A stretch of DNA of 64,000 bases from Acidobacteriota bacterium. GTDB taxonomy: Bacteria > Acidobacteriota > Terriglobia > Terriglobales > Acidobacteriaceae. The notes under the pieces were generated by a model. The model made no database searches. It was given only the letters and a program-made list of their open reading frames with translations, and was not told where the DNA came from. This document shows positions 44,078-52,394 of the stretch, one piece after another. The position numbers and the translations under genes were made by a program. The stretch covers positions 124,001 through 188,000 of the forward strand of contig JAJYVU010000001.1 of assembly GCA_021791875.1 (NCBI GenBank), in the 5' to 3' direction. Each line of letters opens with the position of its first letter. Position 1 is the first letter of the stretch.

Positions 44078-45487
44078 TCAGTTGGCGGTTTGCTGGAGGG
44101 TCCAGGCGTTCATGCCGCCTTCAAGGGTGGCGACGTTCTGGAAGCCGGCGCGAGCCAGCAGGCTGGCGGCGATGCTGGCGCGGTGTCCTGCCTGGCAAAC
44201 GGTGATGATGGGCTGTTGGGTGGGGAGGGTGTCGAGTTTATGGGGAAGGTCACCGAGCATGATGTGGCGCGCGCCGGGGATATGGCCGGCGTTCCACTCG
44301 GAGGGGTTACGAACGTCGAGAAGGATGACCTGGCCGGGAGCGAAGTCGAGGCGGGACTGGACCTGTTCGGGGTTGAGGAGGGTGATTCGGGCGGTGGGAA
44401 GGTTTGCGGCGGGCGGGTTGGGGGCGGTCCAGGCGTGCATGCCTCCGGCGAGGAATCCGGCGATGTTGTCGAGGCCGACGCGGACGAGGGCGCGGCGTGA
44501 GGATTCGTCGTCGCCCGAGTTGTTGACGAGGACGATGGGGATGGTGGCGTCGAGGAGCCAGCCAGCCCAGAGGGAGAGACTGGGTCCGGCGCCGATGCTG
44601 ATGGCACCGGGGATGTGGGCGGCGGCGAAGTCTTCCGGTGAGCGGAGGTCAAGGAGGACGGCGCGGTGAGTTTGGGCGAGGTCGTGGACCTGTCCGGGTG
44701 TGAGCGCGGCGTTGCCGGGGAGGGTGGCCACGGAGGGTGCTCCAGCGGAGTTGAGCTGCTTCATACGCGGGTAATAGGCGGGCATGGCGGGGACTGAGTC
44801 GAGGACCTGGCGGACGAATTCGTCTTCGTCCAGGCGGTAGAGGAGGGTAGTGGCGCGCTCCTGGCCGAGGGTGGATTGGGATTGCGCGCCGATGGAGGAG
44901 CCGCAGAAGGAGCCGGCGCCGTGGCCGGGGTAGATGCGGAGGTGGTCCGGCAGGTGCGAGATGCGGTTGTGGAGGCTGCGGTAAAGCTGATGGGCGAGGC
45001 CGACCTTGGCGTCTTCGCCGAGGAGGTCGGGACGGCCGAGGGAGCCGGGGAAGAGGAAATCGCCGCTGAAGATGGCGATGGGGTGGTCGGGGTTGTGATC
45101 GTTGTCGTAGAGGAGATAAGACAGGTGCTCGGGCGTGTGGCCGGGGGTGTGGAGGGCCTCGATGGTGAGTTGGCCGAGGGGGATGCGGTCACCGTTGCGG
45201 AGCGGACGGTGGGGCATGGCGTACTGGTAGAGCTCGCCTTCGTCATAGGCGCTGAGGGCGAGTTCGGCTCCGGTGGCGACGGCGAGTGCGGGTGCTCCGG
45301 AGGCGAAGTCGGCGTGGATGTGGGTTTCGAGGATGTGGGTGAGGGTGAGCGAGTGCTCGGCGAGGTATTGGGTGTAGCGGTCGAAGTCGCGGATGGGGTC
45401 GATGACGACGGCGCGGCCCTCGGAGGCGATGACGTAAGAGTACTGGGCGAGGCCGGGGATTTCGATTTGGTGGAGGGTGAAGGGCAT
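44078..45487 (-). CDS. MBL-fold hydrolase fused to two rhodanese domains
   Basis: 469 residues. The N-terminal persulfide-dioxygenase-like MBL domain has ETHIHADFASG, LHTPGHTPEHLSYLL, FSGDFLFPGSLGRPDLLG and RIYPGHGAGSFCGSSI (iron ligands His and Asp). Two rhodanese domains follow: about 265-360 (VLLDLRSPEDFAAAHIPGA), whose active-site loop reads LVNNSGDDESS and lacks the cysteine, and about 375-465 with ITVCQAGHRAS, where the catalytic Cys is present. Similar fusions (CstB, BigR-associated) handle persulfide and sulfide. The next gene upstream is unrelated. Confidence 0.88.
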   Translation of the reverse strand: MPFTLHQIEIPGLAQYSYVIASEGRAVVIDPIRDFDRYTQYLAEHSLTLTHILETHIHADFASGAPALAVATGAELALSAYDEGELYQYAMPHRPLRNGDRIPLGQLTIEALHTPGHTPEHLSYLLYDNDHNPDHPIAIFSGDFLFPGSLGRPDLLGEDAKVGLAHQLYRSLHNRISHLPDHLRIYPGHGAGSFCGSSIGAQSQSTLGQERATTLLYRLDEDEFVRQVLDSVPAMPAYYPRMKQLNSAGAPSVATLPGNAALTPGQVHDLAQTHRAVLLDLRSPEDFAAAHIPGAISIGAGPSLSLWAGWLLDATIPIVLVNNSGDDESSRRALVRVGLDNIAGFLAGGMHAWTAPNPPAANLPTARITLLNPEQVQSRLDFAPGQVILLDVRNPSEWNAGHIPGARHIMLGDLPHKLDTLPTQQPIITVCQAGHRASIAASLLARAGFQNVATLEGGMNAWTLQQTAN

Positions 45488-45716
45488 GGGCGAAATCGGC
45501 TCCTGTTGCGCCCGGGCTTTCGGCGGAGCCGGACGGGGATGACTCTACAGGTTAAGGCATACTGGATGCGGGCCGACAGGCCTGGACAGGAAGCCATTGC
45601 GGGGGATGGGCAGTGAACGGCTAATTGCGGGCGGGTTTGGCGTTGGCGCAGGCTGGGGGCATTCTGTCGTCTTGGCGCCACTCTTGCTCGCGCACATATC
45701 TGTCAATTAGGGCGCT

Positions 45717-46376
45717 TTACTTGTTGACGTTGCCTCGGAGCGCCTCAGTATAGAGCTTGAACGACGCTTTGGCCTCACCTGTCGCGCAAAATGACAATCT
45801 TAGAAATTCGAAATATCTGGATGGAGGCTCGATTTCTAATGCTCCGCAAAGCCGCGAAATAAGAACGGCGGCGAAGTATTGCACTGTATTTGCGGTCTCT
45901 AAATGCCACCCTGTCATTTCTTTGACGTGGTTCAGATTCATGATTTCGAGATCGGACTTAGAAGGCTTCCGCCTCAAATACAGGTCTTGCTGCATCCCGG
46001 CAATGATTCCGCCCGCGGAATTGAAGCAATACCCGATGGCGGTTTCTTGGTTGCGCTTCGAAAAATGTGTCAAGGGGGCGAGGCCGCAGTCCTCGCAGGA
46101 GGGTACCTCAGTCCCGGCGCGGATGGCGGAAACCATCCTGTCGCAAAAGTCCCGCTGAGATGGCCTGTCCGGGATGACGAGGAGGGCAGCAGCAATCGCC
46201 ATGAAGTGATGGAAGAAGATGGTCTCCTGTAGTAGCGCTTGGCTCTGGTTTGCATTGATGGGCCAAGTGAGCATGTTGATCATGTGATCAGCTGAGCTTG
46301 TCGCAACGACAAGCGAGTTGAGCCCAAACACTTCTGGTGTTATTTCAGCGTAGTCGGATTGATGGCCTCGCTTCAT
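45717..46376 (-). CDS. Hypothetical protein in AT-richer islet
   Basis: 219 residues, unrecognised. Mostly helical, with SADHMINMLTWPINANQSQALLQETIFFHHFMAIAAALLVIPDRPSQRDFCDRM and NTVQYFAAVLISRLCGALEIEPPSRYFEFLRLSF; six cysteines include CEDCG (about residue 94). One hydrophobic stretch (FMAIAAALLVI) could be a membrane segment or a buried helix. No signal peptide. Codon use and base composition are clearly less GC-rich than its neighbours, which suggests recent acquisition. No partner genes of known function. Confidence 0.6.
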   Translation of the reverse strand: MKRGHQSDYAEITPEVFGLNSLVVATSSADHMINMLTWPINANQSQALLQETIFFHHFMAIAAALLVIPDRPSQRDFCDRMVSAIRAGTEVPSCEDCGLAPLTHFSKRNQETAIGYCFNSAGGIIAGMQQDLYLRRKPSKSDLEIMNLNHVKEMTGWHLETANTVQYFAAVLISRLCGALEIEPPSRYFEFLRLSFCATGEAKASFKLYTEALRGNVNK

Positions 46377-46624
46377 GAGGCATTTTCGGAATTAAGTTCG
46401 TGGCTGTCAACCGATGCTTTCGCAGGCTAGCGAAATCCAGAAAAATTTCGTTCTAACTAGATCGAGATCCATCGTTTACGGGGCAAATGCCGCGATATGC
46501 GAATCTTAGCCCCGAACCTGGTGTCAGGGATTGAGGCATGATTCTGAAAGCCAATACATGACATTCGGAAAAATACAACTAGATTATTGGGCATAGCGAT
46601 GGAGAATTCGTCCAAAGGAGGAAT

Positions 46625-46894
46625 ATGCAAATAGATATGCCATGTCATGGAAGTGGGCGTCCAGTTTTTGGACCAGACGAACCCGATGGAACTGTTTACT
46701 GCGGTCGCTGCGGGAAATTAGGCTTGCCTATGAGGTCGGTCGTTTCAGGCTGCGGGGAGGAGCGATTTATTGTCCCGGAGCATAGCTCTCGTCGGATTCC
46801 TCGACCTAGATTGCAGAAGCGTTGTGGAGGCAAGAGCTTAAGATCCGGGGTATCGCGCAGTCGAGCGACTCGGCGCTGGAAAAGTGGGCGCTAA
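46625..46894 (+). CDS. Small zinc-ribbon-like protein, probably truncated
   Basis: 89 residues. AAAGGAGG three bases before the ATG is the strongest ribosome binding site in this stretch. MPCHGSGRPVFGPDEPDGTVYCGRCGKLGLP has Cys7 with the pair CGRC (26-29), a candidate zinc ribbon. From about codon 65 the translation turns Arg/Ser-rich (KSLRSGVSRSRATRRWKSGR) and the base composition returns to that of the chromosome, so the original C-terminus may have been lost at a junction. Function unknown. Confidence 0.45.
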   Translation: MQIDMPCHGSGRPVFGPDEPDGTVYCGRCGKLGLPMRSVVSGCGEERFIVPEHSSRRIPRPRLQKRCGGKSLRSGVSRSRATRRWKSGR

Positions 46895-46963
46895 GACCGA
46901 AAAGTCCACAGCTACGGAGGGTTAAGTCGTGCTTTCGTTCTTGCGCGGGAGTAGGACGAGCGT

Positions 46964-47923
46964 CTACACCCACCATGCGTCGCCGGGTTGCTCGCGGAGG
47001 AGGATTTCGTTGAGGAAGAGTGCAGCTTTGGTGAGTCCTTCTTCGGCGGAGAGGAGGCTGTCTTCGTGCTCGATGGAGATGGGGCCGTCGTAATGGCAGA
47101 GGCGGAGGGTGGAGAGGAATTCCTTCCACCAGGCGGCGTCGTGGCCATAGCCGACGGTGCGGAAGAGCCATCCGCGGGTGCGCTCGGCGGTGTAGGGCTG
47201 GGTGTCGAGAACGCCGGTGCGGGGCAGGTTGGCGGGGTAGAGCTGGGTATCCTTGGCGTGGACGTGGTGGATGGCGTCGCCGAGGACGCGGACGGCGGCG
47301 ATGGGGTCGATATTCTGCCAGAAGAGGTGGCTGGGGTCGAGGTTGGCTCCGACGGCGGGGCCGGTGATGTCGCGCAGGCGGAGCATGGTTTCGGGCGAGT
47401 AGACGACGAAGCCGGGGTGCATTTCGATGGCGATGCGGACGCCGTGATCGGCGGCGAACTGGGCGTGTTCGCGCCAGTAGGGAGCGACGGCGTGATCCCA
47501 CTGCCAGGCGAGGAGGTCCTGATAGTCGGGCGGCCAGGCGCAGGTGACCCAGTTGGGATGGGTGGCGTTGGGCGAGTCGCCGGGGCAGCCGGAGAAGTCG
47601 ACGACGGTGGGGACGTGGAGCTTTTCGGCGAGGAGGATGGTTTTGCGGGCGACATCGCGGGCGGCGGCTGCGCGCGCGGGGTCGGGGTGCAGGGCGTTGC
47701 CGTGGCAACTGAGGGCGCAGATGGAAGCGTCGGCGTGGGCTAGGGTCTGCTGGAATTCGGCGAGGTCGTCGGGGTGGTCGAGGAGGGTGAGCGGGCAGTG
47801 GGCGTCGCCGGGGTAGTTGCCTGAGCCGAGCTCGACGGTGGTGATGTTGAGGGCGCGGAGCTTGGCGAGGGTTTGTTCGAGAGACAAGCCGGAGAGCAGC
47901 GGGGTGAAGACGGCAAGTTGCAT
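46964..47923 (-). CDS. Sugar phosphate isomerase/epimerase-type TIM barrel
   Basis: 319 residues of the xylose-isomerase-like TIM barrel (AP endonuclease 2) fold. LAVFTPLLSGLSLEQTLAKLRALNITTVELGSGNYPGD, SICALSCHGNALHPD, VVDFSGCPGDSPNATHPNWVTCAWPP, VRIAIEMHPGFVVYSPETMLRLRD, VGANLDPSHLFWQNIDP, HHVHAKDTQLY and ISIEHEDSLLS carry the Glu, Asp, His and Glu metal ligands at strand ends. Likely an isomerase or dehydratase of sugars or cyclitols; inositol catabolism is one option given MIOX elsewhere, but that is speculative. Confidence 0.87.
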   Translation of the reverse strand: MQLAVFTPLLSGLSLEQTLAKLRALNITTVELGSGNYPGDAHCPLTLLDHPDDLAEFQQTLAHADASICALSCHGNALHPDPARAAAARDVARKTILLAEKLHVPTVVDFSGCPGDSPNATHPNWVTCAWPPDYQDLLAWQWDHAVAPYWREHAQFAADHGVRIAIEMHPGFVVYSPETMLRLRDITGPAVGANLDPSHLFWQNIDPIAAVRVLGDAIHHVHAKDTQLYPANLPRTGVLDTQPYTAERTRGWLFRTVGYGHDAAWWKEFLSTLRLCHYDGPISIEHEDSLLSAEEGLTKAALFLNEILLREQPGDAWWV

Positions 47924-48000
47924 GCCGCTATTGTGAGCGCGCGGGCGGGGTGGTGGGAAGGGTGAAAGATTTTGAGAGGCAGGCGATAGACTGAGCTTGC

Positions 48001-48597
48001 ATGAAGAAATGGGTGTGTGTTTTTTGCGCGTCGGCGGAGGGTGAGAGCTGGGAGTACATGGAGCAGGCGCGGGTGATGGGACGCGCGATTGCCGGGCGCG
48101 GGCACGGGCTGGTGTACGGCGGCGCGACGGTGGGCACGATGGGCGCGGTGGCTGATGCGGCGTTACGTGCCGGCGGCGAGGTGGTGGGCGTGATTCCGGA
48201 TGTGCTGATGGAGCGTGAGCTGGGGCATGCGCGGCTCACGGAGCTGCATGTGGTTCGAACGATGCACGAGCGGAAGGCTCTTATGGCGGAGCGGGCGGAT
48301 GCGTTTGTGGCGCTGCCGGGCGGGTTTGGGACGCTGGACGAGTTTATCGAGATTTTGACATGGGCACAGTTGCGCATCCATACGAAGCCTTGTGTGCTGG
48401 TGAATGTGCTGGGCTATTACGACGGGCTGCTGGAGTTTTTGGAGACGGCGGTGGCGCGGGGATTTTTGAAGCGGGAGAATTTTGAGCTGATTAAAGTGGC
48501 GGGCAACGCGGATGTGGCGCTGGATGCAGTGGAGCGGGCGTGGGCGGCGGAGGGGGAAGTCGCCGGGGATGCGAGGATGGGGAAGTTGGTGGAGTAG
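48001..48597 (+). CDS. LOG-family phosphoribohydrolase (TIGR00730)
   Basis: 198 residues. VCVFCASAEGESWEYMEQARVMGRAIAGRGHGLVYGGATVGTMGAVADAAL, MHERKALMAERADAFVALPGGFGTLDEFIEILTWAQL and LVNVLGYYDGLLEFLE. The PGGFGTLDE motif is the nucleotide/active-site signature of LOG (lonely guy) enzymes that release free cytokinin or nucleobase from ribonucleotide 5'-monophosphates. Physiological substrate in bacteria is often unclear. It diverges from the TIM-barrel gene by 77 bp. Confidence 0.93.
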   Translation: MKKWVCVFCASAEGESWEYMEQARVMGRAIAGRGHGLVYGGATVGTMGAVADAALRAGGEVVGVIPDVLMERELGHARLTELHVVRTMHERKALMAERADAFVALPGGFGTLDEFIEILTWAQLRIHTKPCVLVNVLGYYDGLLEFLETAVARGFLKRENFELIKVAGNADVALDAVERAWAAEGEVAGDARMGKLVE

Positions 48598-48661
48598 CTC
48601 GTAGATTTAAGCTGATAGCTCCCAGCTCTTAGCCTTTAGCTGTGTTGCTTTCAAGAGTGGC

Positions 48662-48724
48662 GGAACTGCAGATTCTTCGATTTTGTTCGCCGCTTATACA
48701 TTGCACGACGCTCAGGATGACAAG
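48662..48724. repeat. Dispersed intergenic element, copy C
   Basis: Begins GGAACTGCAGATTCTTCGAT and ends CTCAGGATGACAAG. Preceded by an AGCT-rich stretch (48610-48645) with four AGCT words. Degenerate relative of copies A and B. Confidence 0.45.
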
Positions 48725-48749
48725 AATATTGGGTGTGTTGGGCGTGGGA

Positions 48750-49193
48750 TCAGCTTTGCTGAGAGTGGTGGAGTTTGCACTCGTCACAGGTGCAGTGGCG
48801 GCGGAGAAAGTCCCAGGAGTAGATGCCGCTGGAGTGGCCGTCGTTCCAAGTGAAGCTGATGGCGTAGCGACCGACGGGGGCGACGAGGGTGGGCCGCGGC
48901 GGCGGTTCATACATAGGGAGTGGATTGTTAGCCTTGGGGCGGGGCTCGCCGGGCTGGCGTCCGGAGGCTTCGCGCTCTTCGTGACAGGTGGCGCAGGGGC
49001 ATGCGTTTCGCAGCCAGGCAAAGGTCCAGGAACTGTGGTGGCCGTCCTTCCAGTCGATTTCCATGCCGGTGCCTTCGGTTTTGTTGACGCGGACCTTGGC
49101 GGGCTGGGTGGCTTCCGGCGGGAGTGTGCGGTCCTGCTGGACGGTGCGACGTGCTTCTTCTTTTGAAACGAAGCGGATGCCTTCGTGACTCAT
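48750..49193 (-). CDS. DUF971 (GBBH-like N-terminal) domain protein
   Basis: 147 residues. VRVNKTEGTGMEIDWKDGHHSSWTFAWLRNACPCATCHEER is the DUF971 zinc-binding motif (C-P-C-x-x-C region), and a second half, YAISFTWNDGHSSGIYSWDFLRRHCTCDECKLHH, repeats it, with CTCDEC. The family is common near iron-sulfur assembly genes. The start is ATG 49193 (MSHEGIRFV); the open frame upstream (to 49319) overlaps the SemiSWEET gene. Confidence 0.88.
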   Translation of the reverse strand: MSHEGIRFVSKEEARRTVQQDRTLPPEATQPAKVRVNKTEGTGMEIDWKDGHHSSWTFAWLRNACPCATCHEEREASGRQPGEPRPKANNPLPMYEPPPRPTLVAPVGRYAISFTWNDGHSSGIYSWDFLRRHCTCDECKLHHSQQS

Positions 49194-49251
49194 ATCTCTA
49201 TTATTGTCGCCGATTCGCGTCGGTTGGGGCGAAGCGTGAAGGGATTGCGCA

Positions 49252-49527
49252 TTAGCGGCGGTGGTCAAAGCGGAGCTTGAGGATGAGGATGGCGACGGAA
49301 AGCGCGAGGGTGGTTCCATTGGCCAGGATCATGGGGATGGAGTGAAGCGAAATGCCATAGACCAGCCAGAGGAAAACGCCGAGGGAGAATGCGAGGAACA
49401 TGGTGAGGGAGATGTCGCGGGCGCTGCGGAGGCGCCAGACGCGGACGAGCTGGGGGACGAAAGAGAGCGTAGTCAGGACGCCGGCGAGGTAGCCGGCCAG
49501 GGTGAGCAGAGGCAGATGGAGGATCAT
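49252..49527 (-). CDS. SemiSWEET sugar transporter
   Basis: 91 residues, three helices in one triple-helix bundle: LPLLTLAGYLAGVLTTLSFVPQLVRVWRLRSARDISLTMFLAFSLGVFLWLVYGISLHSIPMILANGTTLALSVAILILKL. The SFVPQ proline-glutamine motif and ARDIS are SemiSWEET hallmarks; functional unit is a dimer. ATG 49527 chosen because it begins the first helix. It follows the TSUP gene by 13 bp on the same strand, suggesting co-transcription. Substrate unknown; sucrose or glucose is typical. Confidence 0.9.
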   Translation of the reverse strand: MILHLPLLTLAGYLAGVLTTLSFVPQLVRVWRLRSARDISLTMFLAFSLGVFLWLVYGISLHSIPMILANGTTLALSVAILILKLRFDHRR

Positions 49528-49540
49528 AGGAGCTTTGCGT

Positions 49541-50323
49541 TCATAGAGTGGGGTGGGTGAAGAACCAGATAGCGATGGCGAATCCCAGGGCGATGATGAT
49601 GGGGCGGAGGATGCGGTCGCTGATGCGGCGGGAGTTGCGCGCGCCCGTATATCCACCGATGGCGCAGGTGATCATCATGAACCAGCAGTAGCGCCAGTCG
49701 ACGGCGCGGTAGGCGATGAACATGATGACGGCGACCAGATTGGCAACCGTGGTGATGACGGTTTTGAGGGCGTTGATTTCCGCGATGCGCTCGACTCCGC
49801 AGAGCGAGAGCGCTGTCATGGTGAGCAGGCCGGCCCCGGCGCCGAAGTAGCCGATGTAATAAGTGATGCAGAGCAGGAGGAAGAGCAGGGGTACGACGTA
49901 GATGTGCTCGGGCGAGCCGGCATGGGCGACGGCACGGGTTTTGATGCGTCGGGAGATGGGACCGCTGAGGGCGAAGCTGGTGGACCCCAAGAGAAACAGA
50001 TAGGGGACGAGGCGGAGGAAGGAGTTCTGGCTGTTATGAAGGAGTGTCCATGATCCGGCGAAGCCGCCGATGGCGGCGACGGTGACGACGGGGAGTACGA
50101 GGCGGAGGTTCTTGCGGAGATCTTCTCGGTATCCGGCGATGGAAGTGAACTGGCCTGGCCAGAGTGCAACCGTGTTGGTGGCATTTGCCTGGATGGGCAG
50201 GAGCCCGGCTGCGATAAGCGAGGGGAATGCGATGAAGCCTCCGCCACCGGCAATGGAGTTGATGACGCCCCCGAGAAAGGCAGCCGCGGCGAGGAACAGG
50301 GACTGGAGGAAATCGTGAGGCAC
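49541..50323 (-). CDS. TSUP-family permease (TauE/SafE)
   Basis: 260 residues, about eight helices. SLFLAAAAFLGGVINSIAGGGGFIAFPSLIAAGLLPIQANATNTVALWPGQ is the N-terminal TauE motif, and YIGYFGAGAGLLTMTALSLCGVERIAEINALKTVITTVANLVAVIMFI the repeated half. Family members move sulfite, sulfoacetate, taurine or other organosulfur anions. First gene of a pair with the SemiSWEET gene; diverges from the serine hydrolase gene by 131 bp. Anion not determinable. Confidence 0.92.
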   Translation of the reverse strand: MPHDFLQSLFLAAAAFLGGVINSIAGGGGFIAFPSLIAAGLLPIQANATNTVALWPGQFTSIAGYREDLRKNLRLVLPVVTVAAIGGFAGSWTLLHNSQNSFLRLVPYLFLLGSTSFALSGPISRRIKTRAVAHAGSPEHIYVVPLLFLLLCITYYIGYFGAGAGLLTMTALSLCGVERIAEINALKTVITTVANLVAVIMFIAYRAVDWRYCWFMMITCAIGGYTGARNSRRISDRILRPIIIALGFAIAIWFFTHPTL

Positions 50324-50454
50324 GTGAATTTATTGTAGATGTCGTGTGGGAGTGGAAAGGTGCGGCTTTTTGCGCGGCAGGGCGCGGGAAATCTGCCGGT
50401 CCTGAGCGGTCTCCGGAATGGGTATACTGACTGGTCTGAGAGGGGGGTCAAGCA

Positions 50455-51909
50455 ATGCGTAGATTTGTGGCGGCAGTGGCGGGGATCTGCCTGGCGGCGC
50501 CGGTTGCGTTATGGGCACAGAGCGGTGTGAAGGCCGGGCATGACGTGGTGGACCGGATTGCTCCGGTGCAGGCCGAGCAGATGGATGCGGCGGCCGAGAA
50601 GATTCTGAAAGAGACAGGAACGCCGAGCGCGTCTGTTGCCGTGGTGGAGCACGGACAGATTGTTTACACGCACGGATATGGTCTGGCGCGGCTGCAGCCG
50701 CCGAGTCCTGCCGAGCCATGGATGCGGTATTCGATTGGGTCGATTTCAAAGCAGTTCACGGCGGCGGCGATGTTGATGCTGCAGCATGAAGGGAAGCTGT
50801 CGATCAATGATCCGGTATCCAAGTACTTCCCGGGCCTGACGGACGCGAAGAATGTGACGATCAAGATGCTGTTGTCGCATACGTCCGGCTACCAGGATTA
50901 CTGGCCGGAAGACTACGTGATGCCTCCGATGGAGAAGCCGACGACGCCCCAGCACATTCTGGATGTATGGGGGAAGCGGCCGCTGGATTTTGCTCCCGGG
51001 ACGAAGTGGCAGTATTCGAACACGAATTATGTGATTGCCGGACTGATTGTGCAGAAGGTGAGCGGGATGCCACTGATGCAGTTTTTGCGGGAGAGGATTT
51101 TCAGGCCGCTGGATATGAAGGACGTGATGAATTCGGATCTGCACGAACTGCTCAAGACGGATGCTGCGGGATACCAGAGGTATGCGCTGGGGCCGCTGCG
51201 GCCGGCGACGCCGGAGGGTCCGGGCTGGATGCTGGGGGCGGCGGAGCTGGCGATGCCCGCTTATGACCTGGCGCAGTGGGACATTAGTTTGATGGACCGG
51301 TCGCTGATGTCGCAGCAGTCGTATGACGAGATGTTTACGCCAGTGCTCTTGGAAGACGGGCAGAACTCGCATTACGCGCTGGGCCTGTTTGTGGGGACGC
51401 GGGATGGGCATGCGTACCTGGAGCACAGCGGCGAGGTTTCCGGGTTTGTTTCCGAGAACATTGTCTTCCCGCAGGACAAGGCGGCGATTGTGGTGCTGAC
51501 GAATGAGATGGCTTCTCCGGCCGCGGGCGCGATTGGACGGGCGCTGACGCCGCTGGTGCTGGGGATGCCGGTTGGGAAGTCGACGGCTGAGGAAGCGAAG
51601 CAGGCCGAGGCACAGGCAATGGAGATTTTCACCGGGCTGCAGCATGGGAAGATTGACCGCGCGAAGTTCACGGACTGGTGCAATGCATACTTCAGCCATC
51701 AGGCGATCGAGGACTATAAGAACAGCCTGGGGCCGCTGGGCAAGCCGGCGAGCATTCAGATGCTGCAACAAGGTTTGCGGGGCGGGATGACATTCCGGGT
51801 TTTCCGGGCGATGTTTCCGAATGGGAAGAACACGCTGATGATTACGACCTATACGGAGCCGGACGGAAAACTGGAGCAGTTTCTAGTGCTGCCAGTGCCG
51901 AAGGTGTAG
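50455..51909 (+). CDS. Exported serine hydrolase, class C beta-lactamase family
   Basis: 484 residues with a signal peptide (VAAVAGICLAAPVALWAQS). Active-site motifs: Ser96-x-x-Lys99 in SISK, Tyr187-Ser-Asn189 (YSN), and His324-Ser-Gly326 (HSG) in place of KTG. This pattern is shared by esterases, D-aminopeptidases and AmpC-like penicillin-binding proteins, so beta-lactamase activity is not implied. A C-terminal domain (about 370-484) resembles the domain of unknown function in FmtA-like hydrolases. A TATACT hexamer lies at 50423. A GGGGGG run precedes the ATG. Confidence 0.9.
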   Translation: MRRFVAAVAGICLAAPVALWAQSGVKAGHDVVDRIAPVQAEQMDAAAEKILKETGTPSASVAVVEHGQIVYTHGYGLARLQPPSPAEPWMRYSIGSISKQFTAAAMLMLQHEGKLSINDPVSKYFPGLTDAKNVTIKMLLSHTSGYQDYWPEDYVMPPMEKPTTPQHILDVWGKRPLDFAPGTKWQYSNTNYVIAGLIVQKVSGMPLMQFLRERIFRPLDMKDVMNSDLHELLKTDAAGYQRYALGPLRPATPEGPGWMLGAAELAMPAYDLAQWDISLMDRSLMSQQSYDEMFTPVLLEDGQNSHYALGLFVGTRDGHAYLEHSGEVSGFVSENIVFPQDKAAIVVLTNEMASPAAGAIGRALTPLVLGMPVGKSTAEEAKQAEAQAMEIFTGLQHGKIDRAKFTDWCNAYFSHQAIEDYKNSLGPLGKPASIQMLQQGLRGGMTFRVFRAMFPNGKNTLMITTYTEPDGKLEQFLVLPVPKV

Positions 51910-51918
51910 AGGCGGCTT

Positions 51919-52308
51919 TCAGGCTTTGTATGGGGATAGTTGGGTGGGGAGTGGTGCGCCGATGGTGACGGGGGCGCAGCAGGCTTTGCTGAATTTTGCG
52001 AGGTCGGCTCGCATTTCCTTATCTGCCTCGAAGGATTGGAGGGTGGCTTCGAGGATGGCGTTGGCGGCGGCGTCGGTGGGGCGGGTGATGCGGTAGTGCA
52101 TCCACTTGCCTTCGCGGCGTGCGCTGACGATGCCGGCGCGGCGCAGGTAGGCGAGGTGGCGTGAGATTTTGGGCTGGCTCTGGCCGAGGATATCGACGAA
52201 ATAGCAGACGCAGACTTCGCGATCGCGCATGAGGTTGAGCAGGCGCAGGCGGGTGCGGTCGCTGAGCGCGGCGAACATGCGCGGCATGTCAAAGTCGGAA
52301 CGAGCCAT
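51919..52308 (-). CDS. arsR: ArsR-family arsenic-responsive repressor
   Basis: 129 residues. RMFAALSDRTRLRLLNLMRDREVCVCYFVDILGQSQPKISRHLAYLRRAGIV is the winged helix with CVCY, the metalloid-binding pair just before the recognition helix; additional C-terminal CC (FSKACCAPV) may be a third thiol. The ATG at 52308 begins at the likely +1 of its own promoter (TATAGT at 52320-52315), so the mRNA may be leaderless. It diverges from arsM-arsC-acr3 and should control both. Confidence 0.93.
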   Translation of the reverse strand: MARSDFDMPRMFAALSDRTRLRLLNLMRDREVCVCYFVDILGQSQPKISRHLAYLRRAGIVSARREGKWMHYRITRPTDAAANAILEATLQSFEADKEMRADLAKFSKACCAPVTIGAPLPTQLSPYKA

Positions 52309-52314
52309 AGATTT

Positions 52315-52344
52315 ACTATACCCTAAACATATTCGTTTTGACAG
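52315..52344 (-). promoter_or_regulatory. Predicted arsR promoter, likely leaderless
   Basis: On the minus strand CTGTCA (52344-52339) and TATAGT (52320-52315) with 18-bp spacing. +1 would fall on about 52308, the A of the ATG. It overlaps the divergent arsM -35. Confidence 0.5.
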
Positions 52345-52366
52345 ATGTGTTGTCTGGAGATATATT
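52338..52366 (+). promoter_or_regulatory. Predicted promoter of arsM-arsC-acr3
   Basis: TTGACA (52338-52343), 17-bp spacer, TATATT (52361-52366): nearly consensus sigma-70. Expected +1 near 52373, giving a 22-nt leader to ATG 52395. Confidence 0.65.
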
Positions 52367-52381
52367 CGCATCAGCGTATAT
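52362..52381. promoter_or_regulatory. Possible ArsR operator
   Basis: ATATTCGC (52362-52369), 4-bp centre ATCA, GCGTATAT (52374-52381): an 8-bp inverted repeat with one mismatch that overlaps the -10 and +1 of arsM. ATATTCG recurs at 52329. Confidence 0.45.
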
Positions 52382-52394
52382 GAGGGCGCACAAA

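Noticed and set aside
52338-52394. Longer arsM starting at 52338
   Set aside because: That start codon is the TTG of the TTGACA -35 box, so it cannot be transcribed from this promoter.
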